Positions 9,196-18,949 of a stretch of DNA of 64,000 nucleotides are shown in pieces. The stretch spans positions 62,705,933-62,769,932 of the forward strand of contig CM043965.1 of NCBI GenBank assembly GCA_014529385.2. The letters run 5' to 3'. Position 1 is the first letter of the stretch. Each line of letters starts with the position of its first letter. The notes below the pieces were generated by a model that saw nothing but the letters and a program-made list of their open reading frames with translations, did no database searches and had not been told where the DNA came from. Source of the DNA: Adiantum capillus-veneris. Its lineage: Eukaryota; Streptophyta; Polypodiopsida; Polypodiales; Pteridaceae. The translations under genes were made by a program, and so were the position numbers.

Positions 9196-12157
9196 GTGAG
9201 GTACTGGTACCGAACTGTATGGCGTCGAGGGAGATCGCAAACAGCATCCGGAATCCTGGAAGGGACTCTTCGCTGGCCCACTTTGATGTGTGGGTCGTGC
9301 GGTACTTGAACTTTATAAAGGTCTGCAACGCTTGCTTCTTTGGGCCGCGCCGAAAGCGACACAAAGTCTTCTGAATCTCCTTTCTTGCTTCAACTTTGTC
9401 TAGAGTCCTGCTTCTTTCGTCTTCAAGAATCTCCATGGTTGAAAATTCCCGAAACCATCTCCAACACAAAACCATGAACATACCCATTCCATGTAAAGTG
9501 AAGGAAAAAAATCTTGTCTTCTCTAAAGACTGTGTATGCAATGTAGATGAACATATAGACGGAATGACAAACCGTTCATCAAACACATGCAAACAATGAG
9601 GTCGAATCTTTTCTGTTTGATCGAAAACAATCAACTGTGGCAAATCAGAATGGGAATGCCCATGCTTGGTGCTCATACTATCATGTGCTCTTTCGGAAAC
9701 TGTGTCATGCCACGGAAGAAACATGGAATGTGACTTCCTGACATACAAACTTTTCAACTTTTCATGAACAATCCGCATACATTCGTGCCCATCCATGAGA
9801 GAAAGGTGCTCAACATACAATATGTTATGCCTAGAAAAAGGGATCACATAACGATGTTGACTAAAATACAGGAAACTGTCACGAATGAAACACTCGAACA
9901 ATGCGTGCGTATCAATCATGCGAACACATAATACTTCCTGTGATGGCTCTTTGAACCAAGGCTCAAGAGCCAAGATCGCTTCTTTGGGATCTATCAGATC
10001 TTCTTGTGGGGGATCTGTTGACCTCGACTCGAAAGCCAAGATCGATTCTGGGTGAGTGATGGAATCTACAACGAGGTTAGCTTCGCTAGGAACAGCTTCA
10101 ACTAACACATCATCAATCACATCATCTTTGTGGAAGTCATCATGCTTGTCTTTTTCATCCAAATCATCATGCAAATCATTATCATTCAAATCATCATGCT
10201 TTTTATAATCATGCAAATCCTGTGTGTCATGCTGTGGAGAAGAAGAGACTGAGAGAGTCTCCTTCTCCTGAATCTTGTCAATCTTGTCCTGCATATTAGC
10301 AATGAGAGATGGAGAATGAGCAATGTCCTCTCCATGAATGACAATAGGAGAATCACTTTTGGCATTAAGAGTTATAGTGTTAGTCAGAAAATCCATGAGA
10401 GCGTCATTATCACGAAACCATCGAATGCCCAAAATCATATCACATCCTGAGAGAGGAGAAACAACAAATCTTCTAGTGAAGGCAGTCTGTTTAATTGCAA
10501 ATAACACATCAAGGCATTCCTCGGTGATGAGAGCGTCCATACCAAGACGAAAGCCAAAGACCTCGATGGGAGATCTCGGACTAACTTCGAAACGGGCTCT
10601 CTCAACAAGAGAGGAACTGATCACATCATGCATACTACTTGGGTCAAACAATATGACAAAACGGTACCCCGACGTACGACCATAACATTTAATGAGAGAA
10701 TCATCAATGGGAGGGTCCTGAGAAACTGTGGACACAATCGTGTTATCATTCATTGCATTGAAAGATGTAGTGGGTGCTGTGGGTTCTTTAGATTCAATCG
10801 ATTCAAGCTTAGGACATGTTCTTTTTATGTGACCCTTAATGTGACAATGAAAACAACGACCTTCCTTAGAATAAGTGCTTTGTTCTTCCGAAGTGATGTA
10901 ACCTCCTACAATTCCTTGTGCTACCTTTTCATCTGGAGTAAGCTTAGGTTTAGTAGTTGTGTTAGCCTTACCCTTAGATTCATTGGAAGATTTCTTTGAT
11001 GAGAGACTGTTGGAAGATTGGTTAGAAGAGTTATCATTCTTACCATTCTTACCATTCTTACCGTTTTGAGGAGTCTGCGAGGTACTTGTGGAAGTCTTGT
11101 TCTCCTTGGGCTTTCCCTTGTTGTGCTTCATCTCCTGTGCGAGAGCAATCGCTACCGCCTTGTTGAGATCGATTGGATTGAATACCTCGACATTGTACTT
11201 GATATACTCGTCCAATCGAAAGAGAAAAGCCTCTTTGCGCTCATCATCTGACATGCGTAGTTGGGTACCTAGTTGCAAAACACGATTAGAAAAAGACATA
11301 ACCGGCATACCATTTTGCTTGAGAGCGCGCCAATCGTCCTTCAATCGTGCAAGGTACCGAGGTGGCATAAACCGCGCCTTGAGCTTGTCTTGGAAATCAA
11401 CCCAACTAAAAGAGAGGGGCGTGAAATCGTCGGCTATCTCTAGGTGCGCGGCTAGCTGTGCCTCTTGCCATGCGTGGTACCAATTAATGGCATCACTGGC
11501 AAGGTACATAGTTGCCATCAAAACTTTGCTATTTCCTGTCTTCTTAGTTGTCGCAAAATAAGCATTAAATTGATGCAACCAAGAATGAATAACTGTAGCA
11601 TCCATCTTACCGTCATACTTAATGAAAGTCAACTTTTCTATGACTGGATGGTTGGAATCCGCGTCGTGGCTTGCGCCACTTGACGAACTCCCACGATCTT
11701 TGGGTGGTTCGGTCCTCGAGGCTAGAATGTGGGAAATAAATTCTCGATGACGAATCTCCCTTTGAGCCTCTCGTTCATCGCGCTCGCGTTTGAAAGTAAG
11801 TTGATTTTCTTCTTGTTTTGCGGCAAGAGCAATGCGCTCACGTTCCTGAGCAAGGCGATTTTCTTCTTGTTTTGCGGCAAGTGTGGCGTTTCTTTCATCG
11901 CGCTCGCGGTCCTTGGCTTCTTGTGCTTGTGCTTTGCTTGCGAGTTGTGCCATTGCAACTCGATTCGTTTCTTGTTGTTGTGCCATCATGTCCAACATCG
12001 ACTTGACCATTATCTCCATAGGAGTGAGGACAACTCTTGGCGTAGATGGCGAAGGGGGAGGGTCGAAAAAGTCTCCCGGTGGGGAAAAATCTTCGCTGCC
12101 TCTCTCATGCTCATCACCTGTATGCAAAGTATCCATTCCGCTTCGGGTGACGACCAT
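9191..12157 (-). CDS. E1 gag-protease-chromodomain ORF, pol deleted
   Basis: 988 codons without interruption. Residues 70-160 are a K/E/R-rich coiled coil with an internal repeat (AAKQEENRLAQERER, AAKQEENQLTFKRER). Residues 180-370 match retrotransposon gag (FIKYDGKMDATVIHSWLHQF, MSFSNRVLQLGTQL). A CCHC knuckle follows (CFHCHIKGHIKRTCP, about 440). An aspartic-protease-like domain (about 495-600) has FDPSS where DTGA/DSGA is expected, so catalysis is doubtful. Then come an acidic D/H/K stretch near 660 and a duplicated unit (ILAFESRSTDPPQEDL, ILALEPWFKEPSQEVL). The end (FIKFKYRTTHTSKWASEESL) resembles a chromodomain. RT, RNase H and integrase are absent. Start chosen as the first ATG of the frame; it lies 480 nt from the PBS. 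Confidence 0.85.
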   Translation of the reverse strand: MVVTRSGMDTLHTGDEHERGSEDFSPPGDFFDPPPSPSTPRVVLTPMEIMVKSMLDMMAQQQETNRVAMAQLASKAQAQEAKDRERDERNATLAAKQEENRLAQERERIALAAKQEENQLTFKRERDEREAQREIRHREFISHILASRTEPPKDRGSSSSGASHDADSNHPVIEKLTFIKYDGKMDATVIHSWLHQFNAYFATTKKTGNSKVLMATMYLASDAINWYHAWQEAQLAAHLEIADDFTPLSFSWVDFQDKLKARFMPPRYLARLKDDWRALKQNGMPVMSFSNRVLQLGTQLRMSDDERKEAFLFRLDEYIKYNVEVFNPIDLNKAVAIALAQEMKHNKGKPKENKTSTSTSQTPQNGKNGKNGKNDNSSNQSSNSLSSKKSSNESKGKANTTTKPKLTPDEKVAQGIVGGYITSEEQSTYSKEGRCFHCHIKGHIKRTCPKLESIESKEPTAPTTSFNAMNDNTIVSTVSQDPPIDDSLIKCYGRTSGYRFVILFDPSSMHDVISSSLVERARFEVSPRSPIEVFGFRLGMDALITEECLDVLFAIKQTAFTRRFVVSPLSGCDMILGIRWFRDNDALMDFLTNTITLNAKSDSPIVIHGEDIAHSPSLIANMQDKIDKIQEKETLSVSSSPQHDTQDLHDYKKHDDLNDNDLHDDLDEKDKHDDFHKDDVIDDVLVEAVPSEANLVVDSITHPESILAFESRSTDPPQEDLIDPKEAILALEPWFKEPSQEVLCVRMIDTHALFECFIRDSFLYFSQHRYVIPFSRHNILYVEHLSLMDGHECMRIVHEKLKSLYVRKSHSMFLPWHDTVSERAHDSMSTKHGHSHSDLPQLIVFDQTEKIRPHCLHVFDERFVIPSICSSTLHTQSLEKTRFFSFTLHGMGMFMVLCWRWFREFSTMEILEDERSRTLDKVEARKEIQKTLCRFRRGPKKQALQTFIKFKYRTTHTSKWASEESLPGFRMLFAISLDAIQFGTSTSL

Positions 12158-12640
12158 GCACTATAATCTTGGGTTCTGAAGTTCACGAGGAACTTGGGTT
12201 CTTGAGGGTCTTGAGGTCCTTGATTCGTGAGAATCTAGGGTTCTTGAGGTTCTTGAGTCTTGAGGGTCTTGGGTTCTTGGGGTTCTTGAGGTTTTCTTTC
12301 GCTTGCAAATCGCGTTGGAGAAGGATCTTCTCTTCACCCGAGTTCTACTCTTTTCTGCGGGCGCACCCCTTGGCGGCCTTACGCTCACACCAAGGTTGCT
12401 TTTTGCCACCTTACGTCGATTGGCCGGCTGCTAAGTGCACGAGCCGCTCTCAATGAGTGAAAAGAGACACAAGGGGAGGCTGGACAAGCCCTTCTTTCTT
12501 GGGATTCTTGTCACTCTTCAACAAAACACGATTAGGAATCGACACGCCCAAGCGAACTTGGGTTCGTGCGACTGCAACAAGCAAAAAAATTCTTGTGGTT
12601 CTTGTGGTTCCTTCCTTGAGTAATGCAGAACACTTCCAAA
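12158..12640 (-). other. E1 leader with short TTCTTGAGG repeats
   Basis: Untranslated leader between PBS and ORF. 12190-12300 holds about ten degenerate copies of GGTTCTTGAGG, which on the minus strand encode an RTxRTxD-like pattern in a short open frame. No clear gene. Confidence 0.6.
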
Positions 12641-12652
12641 GCTCTGATACCA
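12641..12652 (-). promoter_or_regulatory. Primer binding site of E1 (initiator tRNA-Met)
   Basis: Minus strand reads TGGTATCAGAGC, the usual complement of the 3' end of plant initiator tRNA-Met, one base inside the 5' LTR. It fixes the orientation of the element. Confidence 0.9.
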
Positions 12653-12653
12653 A

Positions 12654-13727
12654 TGTAAGGTGCAGCGGCATGAATGTTGTATTTTCTCAAGATTAGTGAT
12701 CTTTATTGCTCAAGGTTCCTTTTACTTCTTTACGGAAAGAGAGAGCTTTCCGTCTTATGGAGAGTGCTATGATCACGAACAAAGTGTGTGGATTGTGCGT
12801 GCAAGTGAATGAGACTGAGAGAAGGAGAGAGAAGAGATACGACACCCGAGAGGTTGTTAAACCCTCCTCTGAAGGCCTCACTCTTGTCGGCGAGAGTGGT
12901 CTACTTTGATTGCACAAAGGTGTACAATGCGTATGCAATGGACTGATGCAATGGGACTATGCCGATGACGACGACGGCCAAGGCTGAAATCTGTGATCTT
13001 CTAGGGCTGAATTCGGTGGTCTTCTTGGTGGCTGAAAATGGCTGTTTTCATGGCTGAAAATGACTGCTTCCGTCGGGGTTCATGCTAAGGACAAAAACGC
13101 TGATCTGCTGTCCATCTTGGCTGCGTTTTCTGGTATGACTGAAGGCTGAGAAAAACGCTGGAATGGCATGGGTTTTTCCTTGCTAAAACTGGCAGCAATA
13201 GGCAACAGATGCTAGCGTTAGTATTCCTTGTCAAGCTGTGGTTACATGCTCCCAAAAATGCTGTGGAACTGCCAGCAATGCTGCGTTTTATAGGCTGGAT
13301 ATCTGCTGCCAAAAACGCTGGTCTTGTGAGTCAAAAACGCTGGTCCTGGCTGATTTGTTAGCGACCAAAAAACGCCAGAAGTAGGCTGCTTGTAGGGGGG
13401 AAAAAAACGCCAGAAGGGGACTATAGGCGATGGCTGAATTTGTGAAGAAAACGCCAAGGAAGGGGGAGGGTTGATGGCGAGGCTAAATGCTGAGGGTGCT
13501 CAGGGGGAGGGGTATTGCTGAGAAGTTGCCTGTTGAGCGGGAAGCTCCTGCTGCCTCTTCTGCCAAAAAGTGCTAACTTGGGTTTGCTTATATATTAACT
13601 TAGCAAAATTGACCTACCTACTTTTGTTGGAAATTAATTAAAAAATAATAAGTGAAAATAACCTATAAATAGGAAAATAGGCTAAATGCATTGGAAAATT
13701 CCCCTAATTGATGCTAATGGATTCTGG
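12654..13727 (-). repeat. E1 5' LTR, truncated
   Basis: Aligns with 7912-8990 with scattered substitutions and small indels (for example a 10-bp gap near 13045 and 10 extra bases near 12825). It stops at GATTCTGGA, where the left LTR goes on for about 190 bp. A LINE fragment begins just beyond. Confidence 0.85.
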
Positions 13728-13779
13728 ATTACAAGAGGTGCGGCTCTCTTATCGTTCTGCTTCTAGTGCTCTTACCATG

Positions 13780-14100
13780 AGAAGTCACATTAAGCAATGA
13801 TTTCATCTATCTCGCTTTGTATGTCAGGGATGCCTGCTGGCCCCATATCTGTTTTTATTCTTTGCTGAGGCTGTTTCACTTTTCTTGAGAGGCCAGACTC
13901 CACAGCTATGTGGTCTTGCTAGGCCCTTGGCTGGGTCCTGTGACTTGTTGGACCATGCGTATGTAGATGATACGTTTTTATTCACTCTGTATGATCCACG
14001 TATTTTGGATGGTCTATGGACAACTCTTACTATCTTTTGCTTGGCCAGTGATGCTGTCATCAACTGGCACTAGTCATTCAATTTTCTCTTGGGGCTTGAA
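13780..14100 (+). pseudogene. L1-type LINE reverse transcriptase fragment
   Basis: From 13825 the plus strand encodes QGCLLAPYLFLFFAEAVSLF and, after about 40 residues, YVDDTFLF, matching RT motifs B and C of plant L1 elements (RQGCPLAPFLFLFYAEV and FADDST in the copy at 18950-22549). It ends in an ASDAVINWH-like block and a stop near 14071. Both ends are lost. Probably captured at the break of the E1 LTR. Confidence 0.75.
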
Positions 14101-14280
14101 GAGGATTGCCACTAGCGGTTATAATTGCATATAGTTTGGTTTTCATGTTGGCAAGGAAGAAGGCAATTTTTTCCAATTTTTCTAATTTCCAAATTAAAAC
14201 TCTTTTACCATGTTAAGATCAGGTGTGTGGGTGGGCCTAGGAAGTCGTGCCTATGAAGGCCATGTTAAAGTCAATGCAAT

Positions 14281-15601
14281 TGTTAGGTGCAGCGGAATGA
14301 TTGTTGCGCTTTGCTCAAGATGAGTGCTCCGAACTGTGCTCAAGGTTCCTTTTGTTCTTATGGAAGGTAGAGCCTTCCTTTCTTAATGAAAGAATGCTAT
14401 GATCACAAACAAAGTGAATGGACACTGTGCGTGCAAGTGTATGAGACTGAGAGAAAGAGAGAAGAGAGATACGGCACCAGAGACGTTGTAAAACCCTCCT
14501 CCGAAGGCCCCACTCTCGTTGGCGAGAATGGTCTACTATTGATTGCACAATCTGGTACAAATGGTATACATGAGACTGATGCAAGTCTAAGCTATGTCGG
14601 CAATGACGACACTCGTCTAAGGGCTGAAATTTGCAATCTTTCTACTGCTGTCCAAAAATGCTATGGGCTGAAATCTTCAAATTTGGTATTTGCTGAATTC
14701 TGACTCTATGTTGGTGACGATGTCGATGACGACGATGCGACGATGACGCGCTGAAAACGCAGATGCTGAAATCTGCATTTTCCAGGCTGAAACTGTAAAC
14801 CTTGCGGAAACTGACCGTGCGGCGAGGAATTGTTGCGGGAAGGTGAGATCTGCGAGGTTCGGGACATGATCTGCGGGTACTAACTGCTGAAAACTGAAAA
14901 CGCTGATGTTCCTTGACTTTCTGTCGCGGTAAAGGTGCAAAACGCCGGGGCTGATCTGCAACCAAAAACGCTAGGGCTGAATTTTGGTCCTTCTGTCGCC
15001 GGGATTCTGCAAATGAAAAAATGCTAGGCTGATCTGCCGTGTCTGGCTGTCGTCGGGATTCTGCAAATGCAAAACGCTAGGCTGATTTGCTGTGTCTGGC
15101 TGTCGCCGGGATTCTGCAAATGCAAAACGTTGGGGCTGATCTGCAATGGAGAAAACGCCAGGCTGTCCTTGGCTGAAAACGCTAAGTCTCCTGCCCGGGG
15201 GGTTCTGCGGAGAAGTTGCCTGTTGAGCGTGGAGCTCTTGCTACCTCTTCTGCCATTGAGTGCTAACTTGGGTTTGCTTATATATTTTCTTAGCAAAATT
15301 GCCCTACCTACTTTTGTTGGGAAGTCACTTAAATTAATAAGTGAAAAATGTCAAAAATAGGGAAAATAGGCTAAATGCACTGGAAAAATCCCCTAACTGA
15401 TTCTAATGGATTCTGAAGGGAATACTGATGATCATGATGTGTGCAACCACAGGATATGCATCTATACTAAGTGACTGGGCATGCACGGTCTACGAATAGA
15501 CTCACAAAAGTGCCAGATCACTTCTAATCTAGACTGACTGGACTGACTGAACCCTGATCATGCTGTAGCTTGGCCATGGACACATAGGGTTGGGTGTGTC
15601 A
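14281..15601 (-). mobile_element. LTR E2, related to the E1 LTR
   Basis: Begins TGTTAGGTGCAGCGG and ends ACATAGGGTTGGGTGTGTCA on the plus strand, as E1 does. TATA-like box at 15276-15284. The middle contains many AAAACGC motifs and a tandem array of about 57-bp units at 15003-15135 (GGATTCTGCAAATGCAAAAC). The flanking 5-mers (GCAAT and CGGAG) do not match, so I cannot show that it is a clean solo LTR. Confidence 0.75.
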
Positions 15602-15699
15602 CGGAGGCGGCGGAACGGAGGAGTCTGAAGGTGGAGGGGGGGGAGGTGGTGGAGGTGGAGAGGGCCTCCTTAGGGGGCTCCTGCTGGAGGGGGTCAAAA
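15602..15699. other. GGA/GGT-rich spacer
   Basis: Purine-rich low-complexity DNA between E2 and the MITE. The plus-strand frame reads as Gly/Glu repeats and is not considered coding. Confidence 0.5.
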
Positions 15700-15868
15700 C
15701 CATAGTTACCCGGAACGGGAAATCGGAACGGGGAACGGAAATATGCATAAAATGCCATTCCTTGTTTCAGATACTCACGTCTGAAACACGGAACGGGGAT
15801 CCGAAGCGGGAAATTAGGATGGAAACGGGGAACGGGGACCTGAAAATTGCCATTTCCTGTAACTATGG
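15700..15868. mobile_element. Mutator-like MITE, copy 1
   Basis: 169 bp with terminal inverted repeats CCATAGTTAC and GTAACTATGG. Flanking 9-mers GGGTCAAAA (15691-15699) and GACTCAAAA (15869-15877) match at 7 of 9 positions, as a decayed 9-bp duplication would. The interior is a series of GGAACGGGGAACGG motifs. Related to 25405-25600, which lies the other way round. No coding capacity. Confidence 0.7.
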
Positions 15869-15989
15869 GACTCAAAACAGTTCCTTGTCGGAACCCAATG
15901 CTGCTAAGCTGCAGGAGGTTGGCCACCATGAGGGGCAGTGTGGCGAGCCCGTCCTTGTCGACGGCTGTCGGGCACCTGATGCCAACCGT

Positions 15990-17100
15990 TAGCTATCTGA
16001 TCGCTGACCTCTGTCGAGGTACCAGCCTGTGTGTCCTGGGTACCTGTCTGCTGGGGCATGCTCAGCCTTGGGAGGCTGCGCATGCGCTGTGGGTTGAGAT
16101 CTCTTGCAAGGACAGGCCTTCGCTAAGTGGCCCATCTGCCTGCAAATGAAGCATTGGTTCGGGAGTCCCAAATACTCCCACCGCCTAGCGTAATCACCCC
16201 CCACTCACCCTAGGTAGAAGGACCACCCTTGGGAGAGTATTGAGTGTCACAAACCAGAACGCATACTGAGGGCACACCGGCAGCCTTGGCTGCAACTGAA
16301 GCTGCCGTGCGCGGGGTCTCCAAGACTGTCTCGATCTCGGAACCAAGCAAGCGGTAAGTGCTCCCTCCGCAGGCCAGGGAAGCAGACCGAAATAGGCGAG
16401 TCTACCTCCTTGACAAGACCATCTGATGCTGGATCGAACCCATGGCGCCACAGTCGGAAATGAGCTCTGACCGCTCAAATGGGCGACGGGCTCATCGAGA
16501 TGACCTTGGCAGCCATCTCGGGAGTCTCAAACTCTATCGAATAGTATCCCCGCCCGAGAAGCTGGATGTCAATGATCTTCCTCACCTCTGCTAAAAGGCG
16601 GGCCTGCAGAAGGTCGCATACCTCTCCTCGACTGGGACGACTGCCAATAATCTTGCAGATGACAGAGGTGGCCTGAAGGCGCTCCACCTCTGCTCCGAGG
16701 CTCGCTTGCTCTACTGGTGATAGAGCAAGTCGGATGGTGGGCTCGGCGGGGTCGGACGAGGGGACGTCATCTGAGTCCCTCGCATCTGTGTTTGCTACTA
16801 CAAGCGAGGGCGAAGAAGAGAAGGCGTGCTCTTGCCGGAACGGAAACGCCAAGCAAATCAGATGATATGTGACAAAGCCGGACAACCAGAAAAAGGGGGG
16901 GCTGCGGGCAGCGAGGGGGGGAGAGGCAGCGGGGTGCAGGGCAGCGGAGTGAGGGAGGGTAGGGACAATGGAAATGCGGGATGAGAGGGAGCAGGCTGAG
17001 GCGGCGCAAGCAGGCTGGAGAGGCGGGAGCAGAGCAGCGGGAGCGGAGGCGAGTGAGATTTGGGGGGGGGAGGGGCCTGCTGGCGATGGCAATGGCACAC
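15990..17100 (-). pseudogene. Plant L1 LINE ORF1 remnant (DUF4283 plus CCHC)
   Basis: 17098-16475 encodes a Pro/Ser/Ala-rich start and then a DUF4283-like domain (GRGYYSIEFETPEMAAKVIS). 16204-15989 encodes a zinc knuckle, CFICRQMGHLAKAC (C-x2-C-x4-H-x4-C). A frameshift near 16475 separates them. This is the typical ORF1 layout of plant L1 LINEs and binds RNA. No ORF2 follows: the sequence runs into the MITE. It is a separate insertion from the ORF2 at 18950-22549, since the order is wrong for one minus-strand element. Confidence 0.75.
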
Positions 17101-18344
17101 GAAGCAGCGAGCAGCGAGCAGCGATCTATCTTGTCATGCTTTATGCTTAAATTTGTCATTACTTGATCATGCTCTGTAATCAACCGTACCATAAGGTCCA
17201 AGAAAATGAGAGCAAGGCAGTAAGCTCTCATGAAAACATACTCAAAGGCTTCAAGGTTCCTTTAAGCACATCTCCATCTTAAAATCTCAGAGGTTAGTTT
17301 GGTGATTTGAAGGATAGGGATTGCAATGTTGCATGGAAAGAAAACCAGAGCGTTGACAGTTTGTAAGCAAAAAGAGGCAAACAACCTCAAGCAACATGAA
17401 CAGATCAATCGGCAATGCTGAAGATACAAAACCTAAAAAACAAAAGTGAAGGCGCTCAAGCAGGAGCTCAAAAGATAAACCCACATAAAGAACAAGGAGG
17501 AAGATCACCCTTGATTAGACCAAGAAATTCAGGCACATTGTTGAAAAAAGAGCTTTGAAGAACAATGCAAACAAAAGGTATTCATTTAAACTTATTCAAG
17601 ATGGGTTCTGCAGTGCCTAGTACACCATCGATGATGTCATGAACTACACAGCCCGTAGTTCTCATAGAGTCAGTCAACTACGCATACAGTGAACCTATGT
17701 TGATGAGTTTACACATTCTCCACAAAACTCAACCTACATCACCAGCCTAAGTATACAAATTGTTTTAATGTCCAAATCAGTGCCTTGAGGATGTGAAACG
17801 CCCACTTGGACCATGGACTCATGATGAGCCAGCCATAAATATATTGGACAGCATCTAATAGCATGTGCTAAAGTAAAATATTCATCTCTAAGGTTGTGGG
17901 GCGAGTTTTGCCACGGGCTTGGTCACTTAGCGTGTCAGCCCTAGATGCCAAGCTTTCTCCTTTACAAGGAGCTCTCCTGTACATATCTCAATTATGTTGT
18001 TTCACTCTCTCTTACGATGAAGACTACATTGAATTATGCACTGAACAGTTAGTATCAGAGCCAATAAGGCAAAACGTTTAATGTTTCTCATGCAAAATGC
18101 ATGATGCAACTCTGAACCCATTACCCATTACATCAGACTAAAGCAGGAAACTGTAAACCACAACTGAATGGAAGTTATAGAATAGCCCTCATTGACAAGC
18201 CCAATTACAACAAACAAGAAGTGTATATTGAGCATGTCTACCTCAGTAATATTGCAAAATACTTCAAAGACTTGAGATTGAGGGCTGTAATGAGATAAAC
18301 TTAAGATTTGTGCAAAAGAATAGAATTCTAGAGATCTTACGTAC
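17101..18344. other. Intron or flank of the S1 gene
   Basis: AT-rich sequence with no convincing exon. I looked for the next S1-domain exon (expected to encode a GANKGGV-like block) on the minus strand and did not find it. No transposon recognised. Confidence 0.5.
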
Positions 18345-18617
18345 TTTGCACTTGATTATAGCATCTTCTGCGTGAAGCTGCCTGCAGCGTTCCCATGCTA
18401 GGTCACATTGAATTTCTTTAAGGCTCAAAATCAATCGTCCATTTGCATCATCCTCTCTTATTATGTGGAACTCATCTTTCCAACCTGCAAATAGACCAGC
18501 TTCTACATTCTTGAGTTGCAAAATTGACGCCTCAGCTGTAGGCATTAATGCTGGAGCCTTAGCACCGATATCAATCAGGGCCCCTGTCTTGTCTGTTGAG
18601 AATACAAATCCTTTCAC
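18345..18617 (-). CDS. RPS1: Exon of plastid 30S ribosomal protein S1
   Basis: One 91-codon exon, phase 0 at both ends. The minus strand reads TTCTGCAG before it (acceptor) and GTACGTAAG after it (donor). The peptide begins VKGFVFSTDKTGALIDIGAK and includes LILSLKEIQCDLAWERCRQL, as in the first S1 domain of nuclear-encoded plastid S1. S1 helps bind mRNA to the small subunit in chloroplasts. The exon is open and shows no frameshift. Exons before and after it were not found, so it is either part of a gene with very long introns or an isolated fragment. An L1 LINE lies 330 bp upstream on the same strand. The family call is firm; activity is not shown. Confidence 0.78.
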
Positions 18618-18949
18618 CTGCAGAACCGTTGTTACGGATGATTCCAAAAGGCATTGCTGAAAACCGAACAACTGACGAGACAACCTTCACATTGCACAGA
18701 ATGAAGAAAATCAGAGTGTGGATGTCTCCACTGCCTCGAAGCTATGTCGACAAGGATACATTGAAGCAACAAATGTTTTCACAGTTATGTTTCAATTCTC
18801 AGACTCTCAACAATAGTGCAACTCTTTCTCCAACTGAGAAGTATTTAGCTGCTCTGGAAAAGAAGCTGCTTTGTCACTAAGAATGCACTTACGATTACAT
18901 ACAATGCCAAAGAAAAACAAATAAAAGAACATTTCTTTGTTCATTGTTT

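Larger units (their letters stand above)
7912..13727 (-). mobile_element. Non-autonomous gypsy-type LTR element E1
   Basis: Minus-strand element. 3' LTR 7912-9179, polypurine tract beside it, one long ORF (12157-9191), leader, PBS 12641-12652 and 5' LTR 12654-13727, which lacks its outermost 190 bp or so. Both LTRs begin (plus strand) TGTAAGGTGCAGCGG. The PBS matches the 3' end of initiator tRNA-Met. No RT, RNase H or integrase is present, so movement would need proteins from another element. The outer target duplication cannot be tested because the right LTR is truncated. Confidence 0.88.
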
